Positions 17,639-27,002 of a stretch of 64,000 nt of DNA are shown here, piece by piece. The number at the start of each line of letters is the position of its first letter. Position 1 is the first letter of the stretch. Position numbers and translations under genes: made by a program. The DNA lies in assembly GCF_034259205.1 (NCBI RefSeq), contig NZ_CP139487.1, positions 2,418,001 to 2,482,000 on the forward strand, in the 5' to 3' direction. This DNA is from Peredibacter starrii (GTDB taxonomy: Bacteria > Bdellovibrionota > Bacteriovoracia > Bacteriovoracales > Bacteriovoracaceae). The notes under the pieces are model-generated. The model had not been told where the DNA came from. It saw only the letters and a program-made list of their open reading frames with translations, and did not search any database.

Positions 17639-18014
17639 GAATTGATCCTTTTTCAAAAGTTGATAACCGCGCCGGAGATTATTTCCAGAAATTTTGCAAT
17701 GAAAAGGAACCATGAGGTGCGTTTGGAGCGTGACTTACTGAGACGAAACGGAACACAAATTTTAAGAAGTCTGATTGTTAGTGGGCCTGTGTAAAGATTA
17801 GATTGGTGTTGGCCAAAATTTACCTCTACATGTTTGAAAGAAATATTCATTAACTTCTATTTTAAGGTTTATTTCCGTAAAAATACTTAGTACGGTTAAA
17901 GTTAATAGATTTTAGATTGAGATCCGCATCATTACATCTTCATTACAAAGACGCTGATGACATTGACTCATGCTGAAGCTAGTGAATAATTGAGTTGAAA
18001 ACTAAGAGAGAAAA
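17639..18014. other. Intergenic region of 376 bp between lipoprotein and porin
   Basis: No convincing gene is seen here. The left part is the upstream region of the lipoprotein gene. The right part holds the porin promoter and a direct repeat described separately (17930-17990). A 65-codon reverse frame at 17653-17850 has no ribosome binding site and a non-protein-like composition. Confidence 0.6.
17930..17990 (+). promoter_or_regulatory. Pho-box-like direct repeat and promoter of porin gene
   Basis: CATTACA is repeated exactly at 17930-17936 and 17941-17947 with a 4-bp spacer. This is the 7+4 geometry of PhoB boxes, although the half-site differs from the E. coli consensus. A -35 TTGACT (17963-17968) and a -10 AATAAT (17985-17990) follow with 16-bp spacing. 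The downstream gene is a phosphate-porin-like protein, so control by phosphate starvation is plausible but inferred. Confidence 0.5.
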
Positions 18015-19205
18015 ATGAAAAAAGTTTTATTGGCCGTTCTTATGATCAGCGCGCTCCCGGCAGCGGCCCAAGTCTTAGATCCTCAAGGACTAGGGACTTA
18101 TTTTAATGAAGGTGTTCATTTAGAGTATAAACCGATTCATTTTAAGACCCGTTTCCGTTTCCGAATGCAGAATCGATTTACTTATGAAACACAGGACACT
18201 GAAGATCTTTCGGCGAAGGTTGCTGATTTTAACGTGAGACGTATGCGTCTGCGTTTGGATGGTACAGTGTGGGACCCTCGCCTTCTTTACCGCATTCAAC
18301 TTTCATTCACTCGTGGTGACATGGATTATGATCGTACTCAATATCCGAACATTCTTCGTGATGCGGTTGTTGGTTGGAGGCTTACTGATACGGCCACAAT
18401 CTGGTATGGACAAACAAAACTTCCGGGTAACCGACAACGTGTGACCTCTTCAGGTTCTCAGCAGCTTGTTGATCGATCAATTGTAAACGCAACGTTTACT
18501 TTGGATCGTGATATGGGTGCTCAATTTTATCAACGTTGGGGAGAAGACCGTCCATTCTGGTTAAAGCTCGCTGTCTCTAACGGTGAAGGTCGTGCCACTG
18601 ATAACAAAGATAATGGTTTATCTTATACTGGTCGTGTTGAATGGTTGCCTCTTGGTGCTTTTAAAGACGAGGGTGATTATTTTGAAGGCGATCTTGCTCG
18701 TGAACTTACACCGAAACTTTCAATTGGTGCCGTTTTCAATGCCAATAAGAAAACCACTCGTCCCGGTGGCCAACTTGGAACTCAATACACAACTCCAGGT
18801 CTAAACCGAGATCTTCAAACCTGGTTCCTAGATGCCATCTTTAAGCATCGTGGTTTCTCGTGGAGTTCGGAATACGCCAATCGCTGGGCCCATGATCCGG
18901 TCTTTATGGACGGAGCAAAAGAAGTCACTGTCTTCAAAGGACAAGGGATAACGACTCAAGCGGGTTTCCTTTTTGACAACAACATTGAGCCATCAGTCCG
19001 TTACTCACAGCTTTTTGCTGATAAAGAGTCTCAGGCGGGAAGTGCCAATAATCAAAAAGAATATACATTGGGTCTCTCGAAATATTTTAACCGTCACACT
19101 GTGAAAGTTCAGACCGATCTTTCTTATGACGAGTTATCAAACTCGGTGAAAGACACCTACCGTAGTTACTGGGTGTATCGACTCCAATTAGAAATTGGTA
19201 TCTAA
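18015..19205 (+). CDS. Phosphate-selective porin O/P-family outer membrane protein
   Basis: A 396-residue outer membrane beta-barrel with a signal peptide cleaved near AAA-QV. The region RFRMQNRFTYET, VRRMRLRLDGTVWDPRLLYRIQLSF and the Arg/aromatic alternation resemble the Porin_O_P family (OprO/OprP of Pseudomonas), which forms anion or polyphosphate channels. It ends with alternating residues and QLEIGI, consistent with a final beta strand. It stands alone with its own promoter. Whether it prefers phosphate is not visible. Confidence 0.8.
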   Translation: MKKVLLAVLMISALPAAAQVLDPQGLGTYFNEGVHLEYKPIHFKTRFRFRMQNRFTYETQDTEDLSAKVADFNVRRMRLRLDGTVWDPRLLYRIQLSFTRGDMDYDRTQYPNILRDAVVGWRLTDTATIWYGQTKLPGNRQRVTSSGSQQLVDRSIVNATFTLDRDMGAQFYQRWGEDRPFWLKLAVSNGEGRATDNKDNGLSYTGRVEWLPLGAFKDEGDYFEGDLARELTPKLSIGAVFNANKKTTRPGGQLGTQYTTPGLNRDLQTWFLDAIFKHRGFSWSSEYANRWAHDPVFMDGAKEVTVFKGQGITTQAGFLFDNNIEPSVRYSQLFADKESQAGSANNQKEYTLGLSKYFNRHTVKVQTDLSYDELSNSVKDTYRSYWVYRLQLEIGI

Positions 19206-19274
19206 CACAATCAGTCATTAATGAATTATTAATAATATTGTTAAAGTGGGTGCAGACTAGGATAGAATTTGTAG

Positions 19275-21857
19275 GTGAATAAATTTGAATCTCAACATTC
19301 ATCACTTACTTATAAAGGCCTGGTCTGTTTATCCATAGCGGCCCTCTATTTCATGTTGGGTTGGTCTGGCATCCAACTCGCAACAATCAACGAAAATTCA
19401 TCTCCTATTTGGACGGCATCAGGTCTCGCCATCGGAGCCATGATTCTTTTTGGCCCATGGGTTGCTCCTGCAATTCTTTTAGGAGCTTTTCTCACTAACC
19501 TGACAGTTAATACTCCAACTGCAGGTCTCTTCACTATCGCTGTCGGTAATACACTAGAGGCCCTGGTTGGAAGTCAGCTTATTCTCTGGATTGCGAAGAA
19601 AAATTTTTTAAAAAGCTACTCTGAGTTTTTCTCGGTCTCCTTGGGTGCGGTCTTTGGAAGTATGGTGAGTGCCACCTTTGGGGTGGTGTCTCTATTTTAT
19701 TTAGGAATTGTATCAAGCACTGATATCACGTACACCTGGTATACATGGTGGAGTGGAGACGCCATTGGTATTCTTCTCGTGCTTCCCCTTTTCATGGAGC
19801 TTTATACTAAGAAGCTCGACCCCTATAACATTAGTTATAAGAAATTTATTTCAGGTGTGTTGGTTTGTTTTCTCATGTTGCTCATCACCTATCTGGTGTT
19901 TGTAAAAGGGTTTAACCAGGCCTTCTCTTGGGCATTGTGCCCATTCTTTATTTTAGCGGGTCTCACACTTGGTCGCTTAGTCTCTAGAACAATTCTCATC
20001 ATCATCGCCTTTGCCATTGTGGTTTTGACCACCATGGGCTTTGGGCCATTTGAATATGGAAACCTGAATCAAAATCTCATCTACTCACAGAGCTTACTTT
20101 TTAGTTATGCCTTCTCGATTTTGTTTGTTCGACCTTTTAAAACAAACTTCACTGTGGGACCAAAATTTGTTCTGGGAAATCTCATTGGTTGGTTAACACT
20201 TTTCATCATCACATTTATGATTTCAAATGCTGAGAGACAGCAGCTTAAAAGTGATCTCAACCGTATGGTGGATACGGCCCTTGATTCCATCATCAGAACC
20301 AGCAATCAATACGAACTTCTTCTAAGTAGCAGTAAGGCGATTTTTCTTCTTAATCCGGAAATTACAGCGCAGGAATGGAAGGAATACATCCAGTCCATGC
20401 AAATTGGCTCTCGTTATGACGCCATCAATGGCCTCAGTGTGATTCGCTTGGTGAAGAAAAAGGACCTGCAGAATTTTAAAGCGGAAATGAAAAGAAAGGG
20501 ACAACCTAACTTCGAAATTAAGCCGATTAATCCTCAATACTCTGAACAGTTTGATGACTATCTAGTCATCGCCTACCTTGAACCCGAAGAACAAAACGAA
20601 GCTGCCATTGGTCTTGATATTGGTAGTGATAAAAACCGACGTGAGACGGCCTGGAAAGCAAAACGTCTCAACGAAACGATTTCCACTGATCCGATCTATC
20701 TCGTGCAAGATAAATTACACCGTATTGGCTTTACTCTGGTTCAACCCATCATGGACAAAACGGGCGATTTCAAAGGTTGGGTCGGTGCCCCTGTTATCAG
20801 TACGGTCTTTTTCTCTAAGGCCCTTCAACCTTTCCAACAGGTCCTACGAACCAAAATCAAGGTGAAGGACCAAGTTATTCACGTGGAAGATTTGGATGAT
20901 CAAGAGCATCCATTCAAACAGGGTGAGTACACCATAAAAAAAACCGTGACCCTCTATGGTCAGCCCCATGTTTTTGAATTTTATCCAAGGGCCCCTTTCT
21001 TCATCAGAAATACAGGTACCGCCGTTGCCCTGGCCCTCTTAATGAATCTCTTCATGCTCTTTATTGTGAGTTTTCTTCTTGAGCAGGTGACTTTCGGTCA
21101 AAAGGCCGAGGCACTGGTAAATGAAAGAACCAAGGAACTTGAAGTCAGTAAGATGCAGTTAATTCATTCTTCGAAAATGGCCTCTCTAGGTGAAATGGCC
21201 AGTGGTATGGCCCATGAGATTAATAACCCACTCACCATCATTCTGGGCAAGATTCAAGTCATTACTTTGATGCTGGAAGATCTGGAAATTAATCATCCTG
21301 GGATCTACGAGGAAATCCATAAAATCAAAACCACGACCGACCGAATTGGAAAAATCGTTAAAGGCCTTCGAACTTTCTCCAGAGGTTCTTATAACGATCC
21401 ATTTGAATTCGTGCCGTTGGAGAGAGTGGTAACTGAAACATTGGATCTCTGTGCAGAAAAGTTTCGTGCGACAGGTATTGAATTAAAGATCGAGGATATC
21501 CCGCCCGTCTCAATCATTTGTCGCCCAAGCCAAATCTCTCAGGTCTTATTGAACCTATTTAATAACGCCAACGATGCCATTGAAGGCCTGGAAGATAAAT
21601 GGATTCAACTTAGCTTTGAACTCATAAAAGATGACCGAATCTTAATCATGGTAACCGACAGTGGAGCTGGTATACCTTCTGATGTGGCAGAAAGAATCAT
21701 GGAACCTTTCTTCACCACGAAAGATGTTCGTCGAGGAACGGGCCTGGGCCTTAGTATCGCCAAAGGAATCATTGAGGCCCATGGTGGTAACATCTGGCTA
21801 GATATGGAAAATCCCCACACCAGATTTATTATTGAATTAAAGTTAAAAGAAAGCTGA
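19275..21857 (+). CDS. MASE1-CHASE sensor histidine kinase
   Basis: An 860-residue membrane sensor kinase. Residues 1-320 carry about eight helices of the MASE1 type (GWSGIQLATINENSSPIWTA region). An extracytoplasmic CHASE-like domain spans about 330-570, followed by another helix and a kinase core. The H-box is MAHEINNPLTI (about residue 645), the N-box NLFNNANDAIE, then DSGAGI and GTGLGLSIAKG, all intact. It starts with GTG, 6 nt after TAGAAT and without a Shine-Dalgarno, suggesting a leaderless message with TTGTTA as -35. It is followed 1 nt later by a degenerate kinase. No response regulator is adjacent. Confidence 0.88.
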   Translation: MNKFESQHSSLTYKGLVCLSIAALYFMLGWSGIQLATINENSSPIWTASGLAIGAMILFGPWVAPAILLGAFLTNLTVNTPTAGLFTIAVGNTLEALVGSQLILWIAKKNFLKSYSEFFSVSLGAVFGSMVSATFGVVSLFYLGIVSSTDITYTWYTWWSGDAIGILLVLPLFMELYTKKLDPYNISYKKFISGVLVCFLMLLITYLVFVKGFNQAFSWALCPFFILAGLTLGRLVSRTILIIIAFAIVVLTTMGFGPFEYGNLNQNLIYSQSLLFSYAFSILFVRPFKTNFTVGPKFVLGNLIGWLTLFIITFMISNAERQQLKSDLNRMVDTALDSIIRTSNQYELLLSSSKAIFLLNPEITAQEWKEYIQSMQIGSRYDAINGLSVIRLVKKKDLQNFKAEMKRKGQPNFEIKPINPQYSEQFDDYLVIAYLEPEEQNEAAIGLDIGSDKNRRETAWKAKRLNETISTDPIYLVQDKLHRIGFTLVQPIMDKTGDFKGWVGAPVISTVFFSKALQPFQQVLRTKIKVKDQVIHVEDLDDQEHPFKQGEYTIKKTVTLYGQPHVFEFYPRAPFFIRNTGTAVALALLMNLFMLFIVSFLLEQVTFGQKAEALVNERTKELEVSKMQLIHSSKMASLGEMASGMAHEINNPLTIILGKIQVITLMLEDLEINHPGIYEEIHKIKTTTDRIGKIVKGLRTFSRGSYNDPFEFVPLERVVTETLDLCAEKFRATGIELKIEDIPPVSIICRPSQISQVLLNLFNNANDAIEGLEDKWIQLSFELIKDDRILIMVTDSGAGIPSDVAERIMEPFFTTKDVRRGTGLGLSIAKGIIEAHGGNIWLDMENPHTRFIIELKLKES

Positions 21858-21858
21858 T

Positions 21859-23307
21859 ATGAACAGAAATAAAATCCTCTTTTTTATTGGTTGTTTTGCA
21901 GTGTCCTTCTTCATGATCTACGCCATCACGTTCAGACAACATGCCAAGCAAGAAGAACTCCTTCATTCAGAGGCATCAGTGATCCATGAAGAAGTGTTAG
22001 GACGCTTTGAGATGTTCATCGACTCCCTGATCTCAAAAGGAATTGTGACTTCGGAGTATTTCTCGCAGGGTTCTCTCTACACAAAAAATTATGAACAACT
22101 CGCAGGTAATATTCTTGAGCACTACGACGAGATTCTAGGGATTAACATTGTTGATCATGAGGGTAACATCATTCGAGTCTATCCTTACCATGACAATAAA
22201 GTGTCTCTGGGTAAGAAATCACAAAATTACAATTTGATGAAGGCCTCATACGATTTAGGCGAAGAGTATTGGATCTCCGCCCCATTTACCCTCTATCAAG
22301 GGCCACAGGGCTTTGTGGTTTATATTCCCATCAAAAAGAACGACAAACTCATGGGCTGGATCGCGCCCGTCATCAGTAACGATCGATTCTTTAAAAAGTT
22401 CATGACCGCAAATTTTCTCAGATCTTATGAGCTGGTCATCCAAGACGCCAAGACTGGCCTAAACTATTTCTCGACTGCGAATCCTCGAGGGGTGAAAAGT
22501 GCCATCAAACGTCAGACTGTAAAGATCAGAGGAAGGGAACTATTGTTCTTAAGTTGGGCAAAAAGACCATTCACAGATGCTTACCTCTGGCCTCTCAGTC
22601 TTTTCATGGCCCTCATTATTTCCTTTCTCGCGACCTATCTCTTCGGTCTTTTGGAACAAAAGTTTCATAGTAACATGCAATCGGACGAAGTCGACCAATT
22701 ACTGCGAATCTCTATTCAAGATGCATCAAACGGAATGATCCTGGTTCAAAATCAGCTGGAGCTTATGAAATTAGGCGCGGGCCACATTTCACCCGAGAGA
22801 ATTTCTCTTCATGCGTCCTATATTACAAATCTTCTCGAGCAGATTAAAATCCTTCAAAGAATTTCTAATCAGGACGAGTCTACAAAATTAAATAAGACTC
22901 CCCTTTACCCAATCATTACAGAAGTAATGGATCAACTTCACGAGGCGATTGAAATCAAAAACATTACCTTTGAAATGGACGTTGATGATCTTTCCCTTAT
23001 TTCAATTTACGCCCATAAGGCACTGTTTAAGAGCAGTGTTTTATCCAATCTCTTTGGCCATATTATTTATCACGCAGGCAAAGGGACAAGAATTCAGATT
23101 AAAAACAGCGAAAGAAAGTTTAATCGTGAAATTTCAGTGACGGTCAACGATCCAGGGGCGGCATCCGATTTCAAAGAAAAGATGAGATCGGAGCGTTCAC
23201 TCATTGGTATTAAACGTGTGGTAGAACTTCACCAAGGTAAATTCTCCCTTGATTCCACATCAAACGGCGGACTTGTATTTAATTTGGTTCTCCCACTGGT
23301 GAAGTGA
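21859..23307 (+). CDS. Degenerate sensor kinase-like protein with extracytoplasmic sensor
   Basis: A 482-residue protein with an N-terminal helix (residues 5-24), a periplasmic CHASE/Cache-like domain (about 25-240), a second helix (about 248-268) and a kinase-shaped tail. Where a kinase has the phospho-accepting His, the sequence reads ISIQDASNGM (Gln). The N-box is NLFGHIIYHAG, without the usual second Asn, and the G1 box is only DPGAAS. The final LIGIKRVVELHQGKFSLDS still resembles the G2 region. It is probably catalytically dead and may regulate the active kinase encoded just upstream (operon, 1-nt gap). Confidence 0.7.
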   Translation: MNRNKILFFIGCFAVSFFMIYAITFRQHAKQEELLHSEASVIHEEVLGRFEMFIDSLISKGIVTSEYFSQGSLYTKNYEQLAGNILEHYDEILGINIVDHEGNIIRVYPYHDNKVSLGKKSQNYNLMKASYDLGEEYWISAPFTLYQGPQGFVVYIPIKKNDKLMGWIAPVISNDRFFKKFMTANFLRSYELVIQDAKTGLNYFSTANPRGVKSAIKRQTVKIRGRELLFLSWAKRPFTDAYLWPLSLFMALIISFLATYLFGLLEQKFHSNMQSDEVDQLLRISIQDASNGMILVQNQLELMKLGAGHISPERISLHASYITNLLEQIKILQRISNQDESTKLNKTPLYPIITEVMDQLHEAIEIKNITFEMDVDDLSLISIYAHKALFKSSVLSNLFGHIIYHAGKGTRIQIKNSERKFNREISVTVNDPGAASDFKEKMRSERSLIGIKRVVELHQGKFSLDSTSNGGLVFNLVLPLVK

Positions 23308-23308
23308 T

Positions 23309-24058
23309 CTAGAACTCGACCCCGGCGGTATCACCACCAATTGAACCTGAAATATCTCCACCTACGCCACCTGTAGTGGTTCCGAAATCTCCGCCCGTAA
23401 TGGTTCCAAAGTCTCCACCAGTCGTAGTTGCATCTCCAGTGGTTGTGCCTGTAGTGGTCCCAGCAGTTGTGCCACCGTTTGTCTCTCCAGTGGTTGTTCC
23501 AGAATCATCCTGATTTTCCGTCAGTGTAAGAGTTCCACAAGCAATGGTAATAACGTTTGTCCCCGATGGACTTGGCAACCCATTCGCAATGGGGGCCGCT
23601 CGAATTAAAAGACTGGTATTTGCAAGATCTGCATCATCGGAGCCTTGGGAGGCACCGGCCGCAATAAGCTCTTGCGACAAAGCATCAGCAGTCAAAGTTT
23701 CTGAGTGTGTAAAATTTCTTGATGAGGTGGTGTCAGCAGCAAACGTCGTTTGTAAGCTTGAACAGTCGGCCGAACTGTAGGTGTAAAAGACCTGGGTAAA
23801 GTTTTGGGGGATGTCATCTAAACTGATATTAACGTTTACAACACCATCTTTAAAATCAAAGGTTCCTTTACCAGTTAGATTAGGAAAGTTCGCATCAGTC
23901 GCGACCAGATTGGCCTCAAAAAAACGATCGTCATCCTCGTTGTTTTGAGAAAGGGCCGCCTCTGTAAACTCGCTATCGTAGAATTCTTTACAACCACTAA
24001 AGGCGGCCAAACTTAAGGCCATAAAAGTTATGGGACTGATCTTTCTAAGTGTTCGCAT
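23309..24058 (-). CDS. Thr/Gly-rich repetitive lipoprotein
   Basis: A 249-residue lipoprotein; lipobox FSGC near residue 23. Residues 40-185 form a globular-looking domain, and the last 65 residues are a low-complexity Thr/Gly tail with repeats of the TTGGDFGT type. The tail may form a flexible or adhesive surface stalk. No known family is recognised. It is convergent with the kinase pair, with stop codons one base apart. Confidence 0.65.
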   Translation of the reverse strand: MRTLRKISPITFMALSLAAFSGCKEFYDSEFTEAALSQNNEDDDRFFEANLVATDANFPNLTGKGTFDFKDGVVNVNISLDDIPQNFTQVFYTYSSADCSSLQTTFAADTTSSRNFTHSETLTADALSQELIAAGASQGSDDADLANTSLLIRAAPIANGLPSPSGTNVITIACGTLTLTENQDDSGTTTGETNGGTTAGTTTGTTTGDATTTGGDFGTITGGDFGTTTGGVGGDISGSIGGDTAGVEF

Positions 24059-24122
24059 AAATCACCCTTGTCCTTTTAAGTTAGGGTCATTCTAGCAAAC
24101 ACTCCTTCTGAGGTTCAGTACT

Positions 24123-24386
24123 TCAATCTAAAAAAGCATTTAAGTTTTTTAGACCACCGCTTTGAAGACGCGTGCGTAATCTATCTGACCAGGTTTGTGT
24201 GTCTTTCTTACCGGCGATCATGCGATCATTAAAATAGAAATCACGATGCAGCTCAATCATATTCATAGGCAGCATGTAATTCATGACAACCTTCGGAACT
24301 TGCATATTGTCTTCAAAACTCATCGTTTGTGTTGAAGCCAAAGAAGAAAAAGAAGTAAGAGTAAGAATCATCACTAAAAGCTTCAT
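24123..24386 (-). CDS. Small secreted protein of unknown function
   Basis: An 87-residue protein with a signal peptide (MKLLVMILTLTSFSSLAS-TQ). The ATG at 24386 has a near-perfect AGGAGGT ribosome binding site 5 nt upstream, which decides the start over the longer frame to 24422. The mature protein of about 69 residues is rich in Met, Asp and Arg. No family recognised. It lies between two other reverse-strand genes for exported proteins. Confidence 0.65.
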   Translation of the reverse strand: MKLLVMILTLTSFSSLASTQTMSFEDNMQVPKVVMNYMLPMNMIELHRDFYFNDRMIAGKKDTQTWSDRLRTRLQSGGLKNLNAFLD

Positions 24387-24506
24387 CTGAACCTCCTGTC
24401 CAAGACGTTGTCCCTGCCCCATTATGCGAGCTTTATGCCAAGGCCAAGTAGGTGGATTTTTAGTGATGGATGGTGGAATGCCACCGGTGCGGAATGCACC
24501 TGGTGG

Positions 24507-26477
24507 CTATTCTTTCGTCCAACGAAGCATGTTTTCGAGCATTCTTTCTTGAGGCATATAAAGAGCAGACTTTTTATCTTTATTATCACGAATGTCTTCA
24601 AGAATTTTTCTTAGATTGGCCTTCTCAGTGGCGTTCTTCGTGTAATGAAGTTCACGCTCAAACATTTCATTTAAATAGGCATTTAGTTGTTTGTTATCGG
24701 CCTTGGTAAACATCTCACGCGCAACTGTTCCTTGGCCCTTCATACTTTCTTCAAAGGCCTGAGCGAATTGACGATCAGAGAAATCTTTCTTCTGGGCGGC
24801 CTTCATATAGTAATGACTCGCTTCTTCGGGTTGACGTGCAAGACGATACTTATTGGCCACATCTCTTGCTTCATTCCACTTCATGTTTTCTGGAACACTG
24901 ATGCCAGACTTAGCTTCAGCTTTAACCTCGGCCTTGACTTCCGCTTTAACTGCTGTTTCGGCCACAATGGGTTTAGGAATAGATGCTGGAGGTTGAACAC
25001 CTTTTAACTTTGCTTCAACTTCTTTCAATGTTTTTAACTCAAGAGCGAGGGTCGGATCTTTTGGATTGGCCGCGACCTTTCTTTGAAGATTCAAAATGTC
25101 CTGAGAAATACCCATCATCATTTTTTGCTGATTCATCCCAAACTCTTTAAGACCTTTATTATAGGCCGCAAGAGTAGCACCAACGTCTCCGCTTTTGGCA
25201 GATGATTCCCATGCCATTTTTAAAACCAGTGGATTCTTACTCGATGAAGCGGCAAGAGAATAATTCTCACCGGCCTCTTTAAATGCGGTTTTATACTTTG
25301 CCATTTCCTGGGCAACATCCTGGCCACTACTGGCCAGTTTATTGATGGTGATTCCATAAGTCTGGGCCTGAACGCGAGCACCGTTTGCTAAAGACGTTGT
25401 GTTAGGATTTGCGAATGTTCCTGTGATCCCTTTTTCCATCAATAGACGTGTTTGATCCGGATCAAATCCTGCTTCACGAAGTATTCTTGCCTTCTTCGAA
25501 ATATCGGCCTGAGTATAGGTATAGAAACCTCGACCATCTGCAATTCCAATTTTATGGGCCGCAATGATCGCCTCTTCTTGTGCTTTAGTAAGTTTCATTC
25601 CGTCTAAAAGCTTTCCTGCCTCAGTCAGGCGTTCTGCATCTGTGAGCTTTGCCGCAGCTTTTAAATGGTTCATTTGAGCAAAACTCATACGGCTTGCTTT
25701 AACTGCCGCCGCACCTTTTTCTGTGGCTTCTAGAGCAACTAATGCTGCCTTACCGCCCTTTAAAAATGCGAAGATTGCGGTTGGTGGCATGATCAAAGAT
25801 CCTACTGCTTTACAGATGGTATTTGATTTCGCCACTCCATTGAGGCAGTTATATTCTGAGATGTAGTGCTGAGCGATTCCTTCTACTGCTTGAGAGAGCA
25901 TTTTAACTAATGGTTCGAACAGTGTTTTACCAAGAGCAACCGCCGGGTTGTAGTAGGAGTCAGATAAATTTCTTGGAAACTCTTGTGCAAAATAGGCCGA
26001 CGCCATTCTGATAAAATCCATGGCAAGCTTACTGCCCTCGCCGCCACCTTTTTTTAGTTTAGCGATGGATTCATTTCGAAACTCATCATCCACTAAAAAT
26101 TTCGCCATGGCCGTGTAACTCTTAACATTCACATCCACTAATGTAGAAATCAGATCCACAATCATGTTTCCAAGATCGGCCAGTGAGTCCCAAAGAAAGC
26201 CCTTAATACATTGGCCGATCTTTGAGAGCATATCATTTGATGATAGAAGACGATTGGCCGATTGGCCCTTCTCGCAATTCATTTTATTTTCAGGGGCGAT
26301 TCTTAAACAGGCCGGATCTGTGTCCACCAGATGCTGACAAACAAGCTGAAACTCAGGAAGAGAAACGCTTGAAGAAACCAGGTCTCCCGGGGTCGTACAA
26401 GTTGGATCAAAAGTCAAAGGTTGTGCCCAGGAACTGAACGAGAAAACAAAAAGAAGAATGAATAAAAGGTTTTTCAT
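24507..26477 (-). CDS. Large secreted protein with helical repeat region
   Basis: A 656-residue protein with a signal peptide (MKNLLFILLFVFSFSSWA-QP). Residues 25-90 are Cys-rich, residues 95-280 are helical, and a segment LTDAERLTEAGKLLDGMKLT to LMEKGITGTFANPN (about 280-365) looks like a self-contained helical module that I recall from secreted proteins of predatory delta-like bacteria. A Lys/Ala/Glu/Val linker and a tetratricopeptide/Sel1-like part (RLARQPEEASHYYMKAAQ) follow. It is coupled by ATGA to the secreted protein upstream. Function unknown; a role at the host or prey interface is only a guess. Confidence 0.65.
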   Translation of the reverse strand: MKNLLFILLFVFSFSSWAQPLTFDPTCTTPGDLVSSSVSLPEFQLVCQHLVDTDPACLRIAPENKMNCEKGQSANRLLSSNDMLSKIGQCIKGFLWDSLADLGNMIVDLISTLVDVNVKSYTAMAKFLVDDEFRNESIAKLKKGGGEGSKLAMDFIRMASAYFAQEFPRNLSDSYYNPAVALGKTLFEPLVKMLSQAVEGIAQHYISEYNCLNGVAKSNTICKAVGSLIMPPTAIFAFLKGGKAALVALEATEKGAAAVKASRMSFAQMNHLKAAAKLTDAERLTEAGKLLDGMKLTKAQEEAIIAAHKIGIADGRGFYTYTQADISKKARILREAGFDPDQTRLLMEKGITGTFANPNTTSLANGARVQAQTYGITINKLASSGQDVAQEMAKYKTAFKEAGENYSLAASSSKNPLVLKMAWESSAKSGDVGATLAAYNKGLKEFGMNQQKMMMGISQDILNLQRKVAANPKDPTLALELKTLKEVEAKLKGVQPPASIPKPIVAETAVKAEVKAEVKAEAKSGISVPENMKWNEARDVANKYRLARQPEEASHYYMKAAQKKDFSDRQFAQAFEESMKGQGTVAREMFTKADNKQLNAYLNEMFERELHYTKNATEKANLRKILEDIRDNKDKKSALYMPQERMLENMLRWTKE

Positions 26478-26932
26478 GGAACTAGATACTCCTGGTATTC
26501 ATCAACTTTCAGAGTTTTCTTTTCAGAGCTCAGAAGAAATTGTTTTGATGTATTTGGTGTGGCCCAATAAACCTCAAGAAAACTCACCATGGTGTTACGG
26601 TTACTTTTGTAGTTCCCCTCAAATACCAGGATGCGACCAGATTCATTCTCAACAAATTTGTGCGAGGTAATTTTCCAATCATTAAAACCAAACATCTTTC
26701 CATATTCACGTTTGGTATCATGATGCTTATCCAACTCTTTGATATTTTCTGCGGTCAGATCTTTGAATTCAAAATCGCTGCCCATTTTTGATAAGGCGAC
26801 ATCATTAACAGCATCATGAAAGTTTTCAACAAAACCAATGTTTGCGCGATTCTCAAAATGTGGAGCAGGTGCGAGAGCGAAACTTGTTAAAGGGAACAAC
26901 AGACATAAGAATAGAAATTTGAAGTTCTTCAT
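26474..26932 (-). CDS. Secreted protein of unknown function
   Basis: A 152-residue protein with a signal peptide (MKNFKFLFLCLLFPLTSFA-LA). The mature domain mixes short strands and charged helices and resembles SnoaL-like or lipoprotein-type small domains, but no family can be named. The start is placed at the signal peptide; the upstream extension lacks a ribosome binding site. Its stop overlaps the start of the large secreted protein gene (ATGA), so both are probably made and exported together. Confidence 0.6.
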   Translation of the reverse strand: MKNFKFLFLCLLFPLTSFALAPAPHFENRANIGFVENFHDAVNDVALSKMGSDFEFKDLTAENIKELDKHHDTKREYGKMFGFNDWKITSHKFVENESGRILVFEGNYKSNRNTMVSFLEVYWATPNTSKQFLLSSEKKTLKVDEYQEYLVP

Positions 26933-27002
26933 GAAATTTATTTTATTACAAAGACAATAAATTTCGATGAAACTTAGAAGAGGCAATTAATTCCCGACAA
27001 TA

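Noticed and set aside
17653-17850. 65-codon reverse reading frame upstream of the lipoprotein gene
   Set aside because: No ribosome binding site and no protein-like features; it covers the lipoprotein's upstream region.
24423-24506. Possible terminator of the large secreted protein gene (GGTG...CACC repeats)
   Set aside because: Short complementary pieces are present but there is no T tract on the minus strand and no single clear stem.
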